Source of the DNA: Mycolicibacterium chlorophenolicum
Lineage (GTDB): Bacteria; Actinomycetota; Actinomycetes; Mycobacteriales; Mycobacteriaceae
DNA length: 64,000 bases
Direction of reading: 5' to 3'
Assembly: GCF_001044235.1 (NCBI RefSeq)
Contig: NZ_JYNL01000068.1
Location: 175,354 to 239,353 of the forward strand
A model generated the notes under the pieces. The model made no database searches and had not been told where the DNA came from. It saw only the letters and a list, made by a program, of their open reading frames with translations. How positions within the stretch are numbered: position 1 is the stretch's first letter; the number at the start of each line of letters is the position of its first letter. Positions 41,699 through 49,348 of this stretch are shown piece after piece. The position numbers and the translations under genes are program-made.

Positions 41699-42969
41699 AC
41701 GACGTCGAACTCCACGTGCAACTCGGTGAGCCCGCGCAGGATGTAGGTCGGGATGTAGCTGTAGCGGCGGTCGCCGGCGGGCCCGTGGTCGCTCTCGGAG
41801 ATCCGGATGTCGCTGGTGCGGTCGAGCAGTCGCTCCAATCCGACCCGGGTCTCCGCGCGCGCCAGGGGTGCGCCCGGGCAGCTGTGGATGCCGCGGCCGA
41901 ACGCCAGATGCTGACGGGCGTTCTTGCGCTCCGGGTCGAACGTGTCGGGATCGGAGAAGCGACGCGGATCCCGGTTGGCCGCACCGTTGATCACCATGAC
42001 GGTGGTGCCGGCGGCCAGCGACTGCTCGCCGATCGTCGTCGGCACCCGCGACAACCGGAAGTCGCCCTTCACAGGGCTTTCGATCCTCAGGCACTCCTCG
42101 ATGAAGTTCGGCAGCAGGCTGCGGTCCCGGCGCAGCGTCGCCTGCACGTCGGGACGGTCGCCGAGGACCTTCAGCGCTGTGCTGAGCAGCCGAACCGTGG
42201 TCTCCTGGCCGGCCGAGAAGACGTTGGTGGCCACCCGCACCACGTCGCCGACCTCGGGTAGCGAGCCATCCGGGAACGTGGCGGTCGCCAGTCCTGTGAG
42301 CACGTCGTCGCGCGGGTCGGCCCGACGGTCCTCGACGTAAGTCGCGAAAACCTCGTAGAGATGTTCCAGCGGAGTCTTGTTCATCGTCTTGTCGGCATTG
42401 CCCACCGCGCTGCCGTGGGTGCCACGGGCCAGTCGATCGAGCAGATCGTCACGGTCCTCGTCGGGAACGCCGAGCAGGTCGGCGATCACCCGCAGCGTGA
42501 ACGGACCGGCGAATCCTCCGATGAACTCGCCGCGGCCGGGCGCCAGGAAGTCGTCGAGGATGTCGTCGGCGAGCTGCCACATCGCATCCTCGTTCTCCTT
42601 GAGTCGCTTCGGCGTGATCAGCCGCATCAGCAGCGCGCGGTGATCGGTGTGCGTGGGCGGGTCCAGCGTCGGAAGCTGATCGCTGAAGGGGATCTCGTCG
42701 CGATGCTCGATGATCACGTCGGTGACGTCGTCGCCCTCCAGCGGAACCGGGAAGCCGGGGAACGGCCCGGTCACCGAGATGCACGAGGAGAACGTCTCGG
42801 CGTCGTTGTAGACGTCGACGGCCTCCTGCCAGCCGGTCACCATCGTGACGCCGTAGTGATTCTCGCGGCTCACGGGACACTTGTCGCGCAGGGCCTTGTA
42901 GAACGGGTACGGGTCGTCGGTGAGCCGCCTGTCCCGGAAGAAGTCGACTGCCGTGAGGTCCTCGGCCAT
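41695..42969 (-). CDS. Cytochrome P450 monooxygenase, paralogue of the one at 1507
   Basis: The protein has 424 residues from the ATG at 42969. The I-helix motif is SAGQETT, the K-helix ExxR is in EECLR, and the heme loop is FGRGIHSCPGAPLAR. It shares many segments with the P450 at 1507-2796 (for example FSSCI, GPFP, EGDDVTD and the RLKENED stretch), so they arose by duplication. A GAGAAT-N3-ATTCTC palindrome lies 30 bp before its start, which the other copy lacks. It forms an operon with a ferredoxin and a DUF1330 gene. Confidence 0.95.
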   Translation of the reverse strand: MAEDLTAVDFFRDRRLTDDPYPFYKALRDKCPVSRENHYGVTMVTGWQEAVDVYNDAETFSSCISVTGPFPGFPVPLEGDDVTDVIIEHRDEIPFSDQLPTLDPPTHTDHRALLMRLITPKRLKENEDAMWQLADDILDDFLAPGRGEFIGGFAGPFTLRVIADLLGVPDEDRDDLLDRLARGTHGSAVGNADKTMNKTPLEHLYEVFATYVEDRRADPRDDVLTGLATATFPDGSLPEVGDVVRVATNVFSAGQETTVRLLSTALKVLGDRPDVQATLRRDRSLLPNFIEECLRIESPVKGDFRLSRVPTTIGEQSLAAGTTVMVINGAANRDPRRFSDPDTFDPERKNARQHLAFGRGIHSCPGAPLARAETRVGLERLLDRTSDIRISESDHGPAGDRRYSYIPTYILRGLTELHVEFDVV

Positions 42970-42998
42970 GCCTGCTCCGTTCGCTGATCTCGCCAAGA

Positions 42999-43013
42999 GA
43001 GAATGTGATTCTC
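42999..43013. promoter_or_regulatory. GAGAAT-N3-ATTCTC operator between P450 and EBP-like/TetR operon
   Basis: GAGAATGTGATTCTC is a perfect 6-bp-arm palindrome, 30 bp before the P450 start on the minus strand and 93 bp before the ATG at 43106 on the plus strand. The plus-strand operon encodes a TetR regulator. This is the arrangement expected for an autoregulated repressor. Confidence 0.75.
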
Positions 43014-43105
43014 ATCTTTGCGCATAAGGTTTTCACATACGTCCTGTGGCGTCAACGAGGGCGGTCGGCAGGACACCGAGATCACTTCGCCAGTGGAGGC
43101 AGCTG

Positions 43106-43909
43106 ATGGACAACGACTCGCCAACGCGGACAGAGCAGGAACCCGAGTTCGCCCGCCCCTGGGCGCGGCACCGATTGAGGATCTACGTCGCGACGGCCGG
43201 CTTCACAGGGTTCGTGTTCGTGGCGATGACGGTCGGCGTCGCCCTCGGCCTGATCGCGCCGACGTTCACCGCCGACATCGTCGCGAACCTGCTGTTCGGC
43301 ATTCCCGTCATCCTGCTGCCTCTGGTCCTGCTGTGGGACGCACCCGGCGAGCAGCGCTCCCGACTGGACAGGGCCGCGGAACTGACGTTGTTCTGGCTTC
43401 CCTACAGCGCGGCCAGCCAGATCGGGTACGAGCTCGTGTTCCTGATCGGCCATCCGCTCGGGCTGTGGGAACCCACCAGCGACCCGGGGTGGAAGTGGCT
43501 GTGGTGGCAGTACGGGCTCGCCGACACCCGCTACACCAGTGGCAACCCCTGGACCTTCGCCCTGGAGGTCGTCGGCGTCCTCACCGGCATCACGGTGTTC
43601 ATCGTGTGGACCCGGTTGATCCGGCCCGGATTGCCGTTCGAGTCTCGAATCCGTTGCCTCTGGCTGGCTTTCACCGGAGTCGCGGTCATCTACAGCAGTA
43701 CGGCGGTGTACTTCCTGGCGGAGGTGGGTTCGGGCTTCGACGACATCGGCCAAGGACCGTTCGGGTTGTGGTTCAAGTTCATCGGGGAGAACCTTCCGTT
43801 CATCGTCCTGCCGCCCTTCGTGCTCTACGCGATTCACCTGCAGGTCGACTTCCTGACTCGCCGCGCCGGGGTGCCCACGGCGGTCAGCACGCAGAGCCGG
43901 CCCGCGTAA
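43106..43909 (+). CDS. Emopamil-binding-protein (EBP/EXPERA)-like membrane protein
   Basis: The protein has 267 residues; ATG follows TGGAGG. About six hydrophobic segments are visible. From about residue 95 it follows the eukaryotic sterol isomerase EBP as I recall it: QIGYE (105-109), WWQYGLADTRYTSG (133-146), a helix with E154, VYFLAE...GF (201-211), WFKF (222-225), and N229 with VLPP. In human EBP the matching positions include an active-site histidine (here Q105) and glutamates (here E109 and E154). It may isomerise or bind a steroid-like double bond. It is transcribed with a TetR gene. Confidence 0.78.
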   Translation: MDNDSPTRTEQEPEFARPWARHRLRIYVATAGFTGFVFVAMTVGVALGLIAPTFTADIVANLLFGIPVILLPLVLLWDAPGEQRSRLDRAAELTLFWLPYSAASQIGYELVFLIGHPLGLWEPTSDPGWKWLWWQYGLADTRYTSGNPWTFALEVVGVLTGITVFIVWTRLIRPGLPFESRIRCLWLAFTGVAVIYSSTAVYFLAEVGSGFDDIGQGPFGLWFKFIGENLPFIVLPPFVLYAIHLQVDFLTRRAGVPTAVSTQSRPA

Positions 43910-43963
43910 TTGGACATCGGTCAACTATTGGCTCTTGCGCTATGACCTGTTAAATTCCGATCT

Positions 43964-44611
43964 ATGACCGCCAAAACGGGGGTGACGAACGCTGGCTCTG
44001 GTCAGCGTCGGGCCTCGTTTCAACGCGCGCGGTCACACGAGACCAAACGCATGCTGGTGCAGGCGGCCATGGCGCTGTGGCGGACCAAGGGCTACGCGGT
44101 CACCACGGTCGCCGACATCTGCACCGCGGCAGGTGTGTCGAAAGCGTTGTTCTACTTCTACTTTCCGCGCAAAGAGGATGTGCTGTTCGAGGTGGGGGTG
44201 CTGTCCACGCAGTCGGCGTGCCGCACCATCGGCGCGATGCTCGACAAACCCTACGAGATCGACGCTGTCCTGCGCGCGGCGCTCACCGCGTTCGAGCGGT
44301 CGATGGCGCGCAATCCGCCCGAGCTGATCATCGAGACCATCCTCGAGGGCTACCGGCACGAGCACCGCATCCTCGCCGCCGGCGACCCGCCCGACGTGGA
44401 GGCCGACATGTTCGGCGAATTGTTCCGGCGCGCACAGGCCGACGGCAAGATCGCCCCCGACGTGGACATCGCGCACCTGGCCTATCTGGCGCAGACGCTC
44501 GTCAGCGAGGGGGCCCGACACTGGGCGGCCGGCGCTTTCGGGGGCCGCTCGTTCGCCGACGTCGTCACCACCGACATCTGCACGGTCATCACCGGATCCC
44601 AGAGACCCTGA
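43964..44611 (+). CDS. TetR-family regulator, candidate master regulator of the cluster
   Basis: The protein has 215 residues. After a 25-residue basic leader, the TetR domain runs from about 28 to 75 (MALWRTKGYAVTTVADICTAAGVSKALFYFYF). The ligand-binding region has the usual helical pattern. It lies 54 bp behind the EBP-like gene and directly before an acyl-CoA dehydrogenase. The palindrome at 42999 precedes this operon; because the other two TetR genes have different palindromes of their own, this protein is the best candidate to bind GAGAAY-N3-ATTCTC. Confidence 0.88.
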   Translation: MTAKTGVTNAGSGQRRASFQRARSHETKRMLVQAAMALWRTKGYAVTTVADICTAAGVSKALFYFYFPRKEDVLFEVGVLSTQSACRTIGAMLDKPYEIDAVLRAALTAFERSMARNPPELIIETILEGYRHEHRILAAGDPPDVEADMFGELFRRAQADGKIAPDVDIAHLAYLAQTLVSEGARHWAAGAFGGRSFADVVTTDICTVITGSQRP

Positions 44612-44629
44612 CGCAGGCGAGGAGGCCGC

Positions 44630-45928
44630 ATGTGGGACTTCGAGACGGACCCCGACTATCAGCAGCTGCTGGACTGGGCGGACGAGTTCGTCCGAGACGA
44701 GGTCGAGCCGCTCGACCTGATCTGGCCGCACCTGCAGTTCACGCCGTTGACGCAGACGCGTCGCAAGGTCGTCGACCCCCTCAAGGAGCGGGTGCGGCAG
44801 AAGGGACTCTGGGCCACTCATCTCGGACCGGAACTCGGCGGGCAGGGCTACGGCCAGCTGAAGTTGGCGCTGCTCAACGAGATCCTCGGCCGCTCGCAAT
44901 GGGCGCCGGTGATCTTCGGATGCCAGGCCCCTGACACGGGTAACGCCGAGATCATCGCGCACTACGGCACCCCGGAGCAGAAGGAGCGCTATCTGCGCCC
45001 GCTGCTCGACGGGGAGCTGTTCTCCAGTTACTCGATGACCGAACCCCAGGGCGGGGCCGACCCCACGCAGTTCACCACCAGCGCGGTCCGCGACGGGGAC
45101 GACTGGGTGATCAACGGCTGGAAGTACTTCTCCTCCAACGCCAACACCGCGTCGTTCCTCATCGTGATGGTCGTGACGAACCCCGACGTGAGCCCCTATC
45201 AGGGCATGTCGATGTTCCTGCTCCCGACGGACACCCCCGGGGTGAACATCGTCCGCAACGTCGGCCTGCACGGCGAACGCGACGGCGAGGGCAGCCATGC
45301 GCTGATCCATTACGACAATGTGCGCGTTCCGGATTCGGCATTGCTGGGCGGCGAAGGACAGGCGTTCGTCATCGCGCAGACACGGCTCGGCGGTGGCCGC
45401 ATCCATCACGCCATGCGCACCATCGGGCTGGCACAGAAGGCGATCGACATGATGTGCGAGCGGGCGCTGAGCCGCCAGACCGCGGGCAGCCTGCTCGCCG
45501 ACAAGCAGGCCGTGCAGGCGTATGTCGCTGACTCGTACGCGCAACTGAAGCAGTTCCGGCTGATGGTGCTCTACACCGCGTGGGAGATCGACAAGTACAA
45601 CGACTACAAGAAGGTGCGCAAGGACATCGCCGCGGTGAAGGTCGTGATGCCGACCGTGCTGCACGACATCGCCTGGCGGGCCATGCAGGTGCACGGCGCG
45701 CTCGGCGTCACGAACGAGATGCCGTTCCTGGGCATGGTGACCGGTGCCGCGGTGATGGGACTGGCCGACGGCCCGACCGAGGTGCACAAGACGACGGTGG
45801 CCAAGCAGGTGCTGCGCGACTACACCGCCAGCACGGACGTCTGGCCCTCGGAGTGGTTGCCGCGCAAGCGCGATGCGGCGCGCGAACGGTTCGCGGAGTA
45901 CCTGGAGGCGGAAGTCGGAAACCAGTGA
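44630..45928 (+). CDS. Acyl-CoA dehydrogenase, ACAD10/11-like
   Basis: The protein has 432 residues with all ACAD domains: MTEPQGGADPTQF (flavin/substrate contact), KYFSSNANTASF, and VHGALGVTNEMPFLGMVT near the C-terminus. The long length and sequence type fit the branch whose members are encoded next to aminoglycoside-phosphotransferase-fold kinases, and such a gene follows here. In ACAD10/11 and the bacterial levulinate pathway this pair removes a 4-hydroxyl group by phosphorylation and elimination. That role is inferred from context. Confidence 0.93.
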   Translation: MWDFETDPDYQQLLDWADEFVRDEVEPLDLIWPHLQFTPLTQTRRKVVDPLKERVRQKGLWATHLGPELGGQGYGQLKLALLNEILGRSQWAPVIFGCQAPDTGNAEIIAHYGTPEQKERYLRPLLDGELFSSYSMTEPQGGADPTQFTTSAVRDGDDWVINGWKYFSSNANTASFLIVMVVTNPDVSPYQGMSMFLLPTDTPGVNIVRNVGLHGERDGEGSHALIHYDNVRVPDSALLGGEGQAFVIAQTRLGGGRIHHAMRTIGLAQKAIDMMCERALSRQTAGSLLADKQAVQAYVADSYAQLKQFRLMVLYTAWEIDKYNDYKKVRKDIAAVKVVMPTVLHDIAWRAMQVHGALGVTNEMPFLGMVTGAAVMGLADGPTEVHKTTVAKQVLRDYTASTDVWPSEWLPRKRDAARERFAEYLEAEVGNQ

Positions 45929-46023
45929 GCGACGCTTGCGGAGCGAACCAACAGGTGATGAGCGACGCTTGCGGAGCGAACCAACAGGTGATGAGCGACG
46001 CTTGCGGAGCGAACCAACAGGCA
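45925..46023 (+). repeat. Three tandem 33-bp repeats at the start of the kinase-fold gene
   Basis: The unit begins RTGAGCGACGCTTGCGGAGC and ends GAACCAACAGGTG. Copies are at 45925-45957, 45958-45990 and 45991-46023; they are identical except for the first base (GTG versus ATG) and the last triplet of copy 3 (GCA). Each copy has a start codon in the frame of the downstream gene and encodes MSDACGANQQV. Copy 1 overlaps the dehydrogenase stop codon. Confidence 0.95.
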
Positions 46024-47049
46024 ATGAGCGAGACCGAACTGGACACAGAGCGACTGACCACGTGGATGGACGAGGCAGCCCTGCCCGGCAAAGGTGAGCC
46101 GTTGCAGGCCCGGTTCCTGTCCGGCGGTACCCAGAACGTCATCTACGAACTCACCCGCGGCGACGCACGGTGCGTCCTGCGGATGCCACCGACGGGTGCT
46201 CCCCCGGACCGGGACACCGGCATCCTGCGTGAGTGGCGGATCATCGAGGCGCTCGACGGCACCGAGGTGCCGCACACGAAGGCGGTCGGCGTCTGCGAGG
46301 ACCCGTCGGTGCTGGGTCGGCCGTTCTACCTGATGGGATTCGTCGACGGCTGGTCACCGATGGACACCCACGGCCGCTGGCCGGAGCCGTTCGACAGCGA
46401 CGCCTCTGCTCGGCCGGGCCTGAGTTACCAACTGGCCGAGGGTATTGCGCTGCTGTCGAAGGTCGACTGGCGCGCCAGAGGGCTGCAGGACCTCGGCAGG
46501 CCCGACGGCTTCCACGAACGCCAGGTCGCACGGTGGATCGGCTTTCTGGAGCGCATCAAGAAGCGCGAGCTGCCCGGCCTGGAGGTGGCGACGGCGTGGC
46601 TCAAGGAGCACAAGCCGCTCGACTTCATCCCCGGCCTGATGCACGGCGACTACCAGTTCGCCAACGTGATGTACCGGCACGGCGCCCCCGCACAGCTGGC
46701 CGCGATCGTCGACTGGGAGATGGGCACGGTGGGTGATCCGAAGCTCGATCTGGGGTGGATGGTGCAGAGCTGGCCCGGCGATGACGGTCAATCCGACATG
46801 ACCTATGTGGACATGCGGGGCATGCCGTCGCGCGACGAGGTGGTCGCGCACTATGCGGCGGTGTCGGGACGTCAGGTCGACGACCTGGATTACTACCTTG
46901 TGCTTGCCAAGTGGAAGTTGGCCATCGTGCTCGAGCAGGGATTTCAGCGCGCCGGCGACGACGAGAAGTTGCTCGCCTTCGGACCGGTGGTGACGGATCT
47001 GATGACCTCGGCCGCCGAGCTCGCCGAAACCTCCGACTATCGGGGATGA
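46024..47049 (+). CDS. Aminoglycoside-phosphotransferase-fold kinase (ACAD10/11 partner)
   Basis: The protein has 341 residues from this ATG; in-frame starts at 45925, 45958 and 45991 would add one to three 11-residue repeats. The kinase-fold catalytic loop is LMHGDYQFANVMY (D209, N214) and the metal motif IVDWEMGTVGDPKLDLG (D230). It belongs to the APH family common in mycobacterial fatty-acid operons. It may phosphorylate a hydroxyacyl-CoA made upstream, so that the neighbouring ACAD can complete dehydration. It overlaps the following gene by ATGA. Confidence 0.92.
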   Translation: MSETELDTERLTTWMDEAALPGKGEPLQARFLSGGTQNVIYELTRGDARCVLRMPPTGAPPDRDTGILREWRIIEALDGTEVPHTKAVGVCEDPSVLGRPFYLMGFVDGWSPMDTHGRWPEPFDSDASARPGLSYQLAEGIALLSKVDWRARGLQDLGRPDGFHERQVARWIGFLERIKKRELPGLEVATAWLKEHKPLDFIPGLMHGDYQFANVMYRHGAPAQLAAIVDWEMGTVGDPKLDLGWMVQSWPGDDGQSDMTYVDMRGMPSRDEVVAHYAAVSGRQVDDLDYYLVLAKWKLAIVLEQGFQRAGDDEKLLAFGPVVTDLMTSAAELAETSDYRG

Positions 47050-48020
47050 CGCCGGTGCGTGCCGCGGTCTGTCCGGCGTTCGGACCCCCGGAGGTCGTCC
47101 GTGTCGAGCACCGCGACATTCCCACGGCCGGCCCCGGCCAGGTCGGCGTCCGCGTGCACGCGGCGGCGGTCAACTTCCCGGACGTGCTCCTCATCGCCGA
47201 CTCCTACCAGGTGAGCATCCCGCCGCCGTTCGTCCCGGGCAGCGAGTTCGCCGGTGTCGTCGACGAAGTCGGTTCGGAAGTCGACGTTGTCGCGGTCGGT
47301 GACCGGGTCACGGGAACCGGGATGGCCGGCGCGTTCGCCGAACGCGTCGTGGTGGACGCGGCGGGTCTGGCGGCCGTGCCCGACGGTCTGGACCTGTTCA
47401 CCGCGGCGGCCTCCGGTGTCGCCTACCGGACCGCCGCGCACAGCTTGCGTTCGATGGCGCGCGTGGGCGTGGGCGACCAACTGGTGGTGCTCGGGGCGGG
47501 CGGCGGCGTCGGCCTCGCCGCGGTCCAGCTGGGCGTCACGCTCGGCGCCCAGGTCACCGCCGTCGCATCGTCACCCGAAAAACTCTCCGCTGCAACCCGT
47601 TACGGCGCCCACCACGCGATCGATCACCGCGTGGTGGACCTGCGGTCGGCGCTGCGGGAGGTGATCCCGGGCGGTGCCGACGCCGTGCTCGATCCCGTCG
47701 GGGGTGGATTGAGCGAACCGGCGCTGCGCAGCCTGCGCCGGGGCGGCCGGTTCGTCACCGTCGGATTCGCCTCCGGCACGATCCCCCGCATCCCGCTGAA
47801 CCTGGTGCTCGTGAAAGGGGTTCACGTACTGGGTTTCCAATTCCAGGACGTGCCTGCCGAGGAGTTCGCACGCACCGAGCAGGAATTGCGCACGCTGCTG
47901 GCGGATCGTCGGGTCACGCCACACATCGGAGCGGTGTACTCCCTCGACGAGACCGTGGCCGCGCTGCGCCACGTGGCCGAAGGCCGGGCCGTCGGCAAGG
48001 TGCTCATCGACCTGCAATGA
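47046..48020 (+). CDS. Quinone-oxidoreductase-type MDR (zinc-independent) enzyme
   Basis: The protein has 324 residues. It has the medium-chain reductase pattern: VNFPDVLLIAD and FVPGSEFAGVVDEVG at the catalytic domain and the cofactor fold VVLGAGGGVGLAAVQLG (about 150-167). Zinc-binding cysteine and histidine residues are absent, so it is of the NADPH:quinone oxidoreductase/enoyl reductase type. It probably reduces an alpha,beta-unsaturated ketone or CoA ester. It is the last gene of the operon and converges with the hypothetical gene at 48023. Confidence 0.92.
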   Translation: MTPVRAAVCPAFGPPEVVRVEHRDIPTAGPGQVGVRVHAAAVNFPDVLLIADSYQVSIPPPFVPGSEFAGVVDEVGSEVDVVAVGDRVTGTGMAGAFAERVVVDAAGLAAVPDGLDLFTAAASGVAYRTAAHSLRSMARVGVGDQLVVLGAGGGVGLAAVQLGVTLGAQVTAVASSPEKLSAATRYGAHHAIDHRVVDLRSALREVIPGGADAVLDPVGGGLSEPALRSLRRGGRFVTVGFASGTIPRIPLNLVLVKGVHVLGFQFQDVPAEEFARTEQELRTLLADRRVTPHIGAVYSLDETVAALRHVAEGRAVGKVLIDLQ

Positions 48021-48022
48021 AT

Positions 48023-48523
48023 TCAGCTGGCGGGCACCAGATCCGCCGCGACGGAGGCCATCATGCCGCAGCAGAAGATCTCGGAGCGCGCCACCGATTC
48101 TCCCGGAACCCCGGCCGCGGCCAGAGCCTGGGCCTTGAACGCTCGGGCGGCGGCGCTGAGCCGGTGCTCGACGACGTCGACGCTGCTGTCCAACTCGGAT
48201 GGGCGGTGTTCGCCCCAGAGCGTCACCTCGGTCGCTCCCTGGGCCAGCGCGCCGAGCACGCCGGCGCGGACGCGTTCGTCGCGGCCGAACAGGTCGCCGG
48301 CCACCGCGACGGTCTGCGGGTGGGGGCGCAGTTCCCAGGACTGCAGCACCGATTCCAGATCGGCGGTGTCGGCGCCGAGGATCTCCAGCGGACGGACATC
48401 GTCGTCGTTGCCGACCAGGACGGTGACGTCCCAGCCGGCGGTCACCCGGTCGTAGACCCAGCCGCCGGCGAACCGCACCGCGTCGAGCACGGTGGGCGTG
48501 ACGATGTCGAGTCGGTATCTCAT
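48023..48523 (-). CDS. Hypothetical protein co-transcribed with TetR
   Basis: The protein has 166 residues; the ATG overlaps the TetR stop as ATGA. I do not recognise a named family. It starts MRYRLDIVTPTVLDAVRFAGGWVYDR and contains LVGNDDDVRPLEILGAD and TVAVAGDLFGRDERVR. A C-terminal FCCGMMAS has two adjacent cysteines. There is no signal peptide or membrane helix. Tight coupling to the TetR gene suggests a function related to the same signal. The product could be a small enzyme or binding protein. Confidence 0.75.
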   Translation of the reverse strand: MRYRLDIVTPTVLDAVRFAGGWVYDRVTAGWDVTVLVGNDDDVRPLEILGADTADLESVLQSWELRPHPQTVAVAGDLFGRDERVRAGVLGALAQGATEVTLWGEHRPSELDSSVDVVEHRLSAAARAFKAQALAAAGVPGESVARSEIFCCGMMASVAADLVPAS

Positions 48524-49170
48524 GTCGGTGTGGCCTCCGATCGCGTCGCCGCCAGATCCCGACCCAGCGATTCTGCGTACTCCGTGAACACCTCGGTCAG
48601 CGGGATTGCAGGATCGAGCAGCCATAAGGTCTCCATTCCGTTGATGAAGGCGAGAATCTCCGTGGCCTTGGCGGCCGCGTCGACGTCGGGGCGATAGCGG
48701 CCCGCCCGCTGGCCGCGCTCGATGATCTTCCTGATGATGTCGACCGCGGCGCGGTACCGGTTGTGCAGGCGGTCGTGCAGCGGGGCGTCCGGGGCGATGT
48801 TCTCGGCGAGCAGGACGGTGAATGTGCCCACGAGTTCCGGGGCACGCTCGAAGCGCTCGGGAACGCGCATCAGCTCAGTGATCAGGTCGCCGGAGCGGTC
48901 GGCGTGCGCATCGTCGTCGGCGTCACGCGCATCCAGCACCGCGTTGAGGAGTTGCTCTTTGGACGCGAAGTGATGCAGCAGCCCGGCTGAAGTCACGCCC
49001 GCCTCCCGGGCGATCTGCGCCAGCGATGTGGACCGCCATCCGTTGCGCGCCAGCAGACGCTCGGCCACCGCGAGGATGCGTTGCCTGCGGTCCTCGCCCT
49101 TGGCGAACAAGGTCGCATAGGGACGTCTGGGCGAATCCAGATCGGACCCGGCGGACTGCGCGGCGGACAC
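48520..49170 (-). CDS. TetR-family transcriptional regulator
   Basis: The protein has 216 residues from a GTG. The helix-turn-helix lies at about 28-75 (ILAVAERLLARNGWRSTSLAQIAREAGVTSAGLLHHFASKEQLL, in parts). It is divergent from the PhyH-type dioxygenase gene, and the region between them holds a 10-bp inverted repeat AACCWACCTA. It is therefore likely an autorepressor controlling its own operon and the dioxygenase, separate from the GAGAAY regulon. Confidence 0.9.
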   Translation of the reverse strand: MSAAQSAGSDLDSPRRPYATLFAKGEDRRQRILAVAERLLARNGWRSTSLAQIAREAGVTSAGLLHHFASKEQLLNAVLDARDADDDAHADRSGDLITELMRVPERFERAPELVGTFTVLLAENIAPDAPLHDRLHNRYRAAVDIIRKIIERGQRAGRYRPDVDAAAKATEILAFINGMETLWLLDPAIPLTEVFTEYAESLGRDLAATRSEATPT

Positions 49171-49186
49171 TCATCTCCTCGGCTCG

Positions 49187-49218
49187 AACCAACCTAGTGA
49201 ACACACAGTAGGTAGGTT
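49187..49218. promoter_or_regulatory. AACCAACCTA-N12-TAGGTAGGTT operator
   Basis: The two 10-bp arms match at nine of ten positions with a 12-bp spacer. The site starts 17 bp upstream of the TetR start and lies in the divergent region with the dioxygenase gene at 49349. It is a typical location for a TetR operator and is different in sequence from the other palindromes in the window. Confidence 0.65.
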
Positions 49219-49348
49219 TGCCGGATGTGACAAGGGTCTCAGCGAAATTGGTTTCGATCGCCGTCACCGATGCCGCCGTCGCGCGCCGTAACGCCAGCGT
49301 GACGCCGTTTTACCAGATCAACACATCGCTCCGGAAATACTTGATGGC

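Noticed and set aside
43919..43947. GGTCA...TGACC dyad before the TetR gene at 43964
   Set aside because: Arms are only 5 bp with a 19-bp spacer, well within chance.
45925..46023. Tandem repeats considered as a CRISPR array
   Set aside because: Units are directly adjacent with no unique spacers and keep a coding frame; no cas genes are present.
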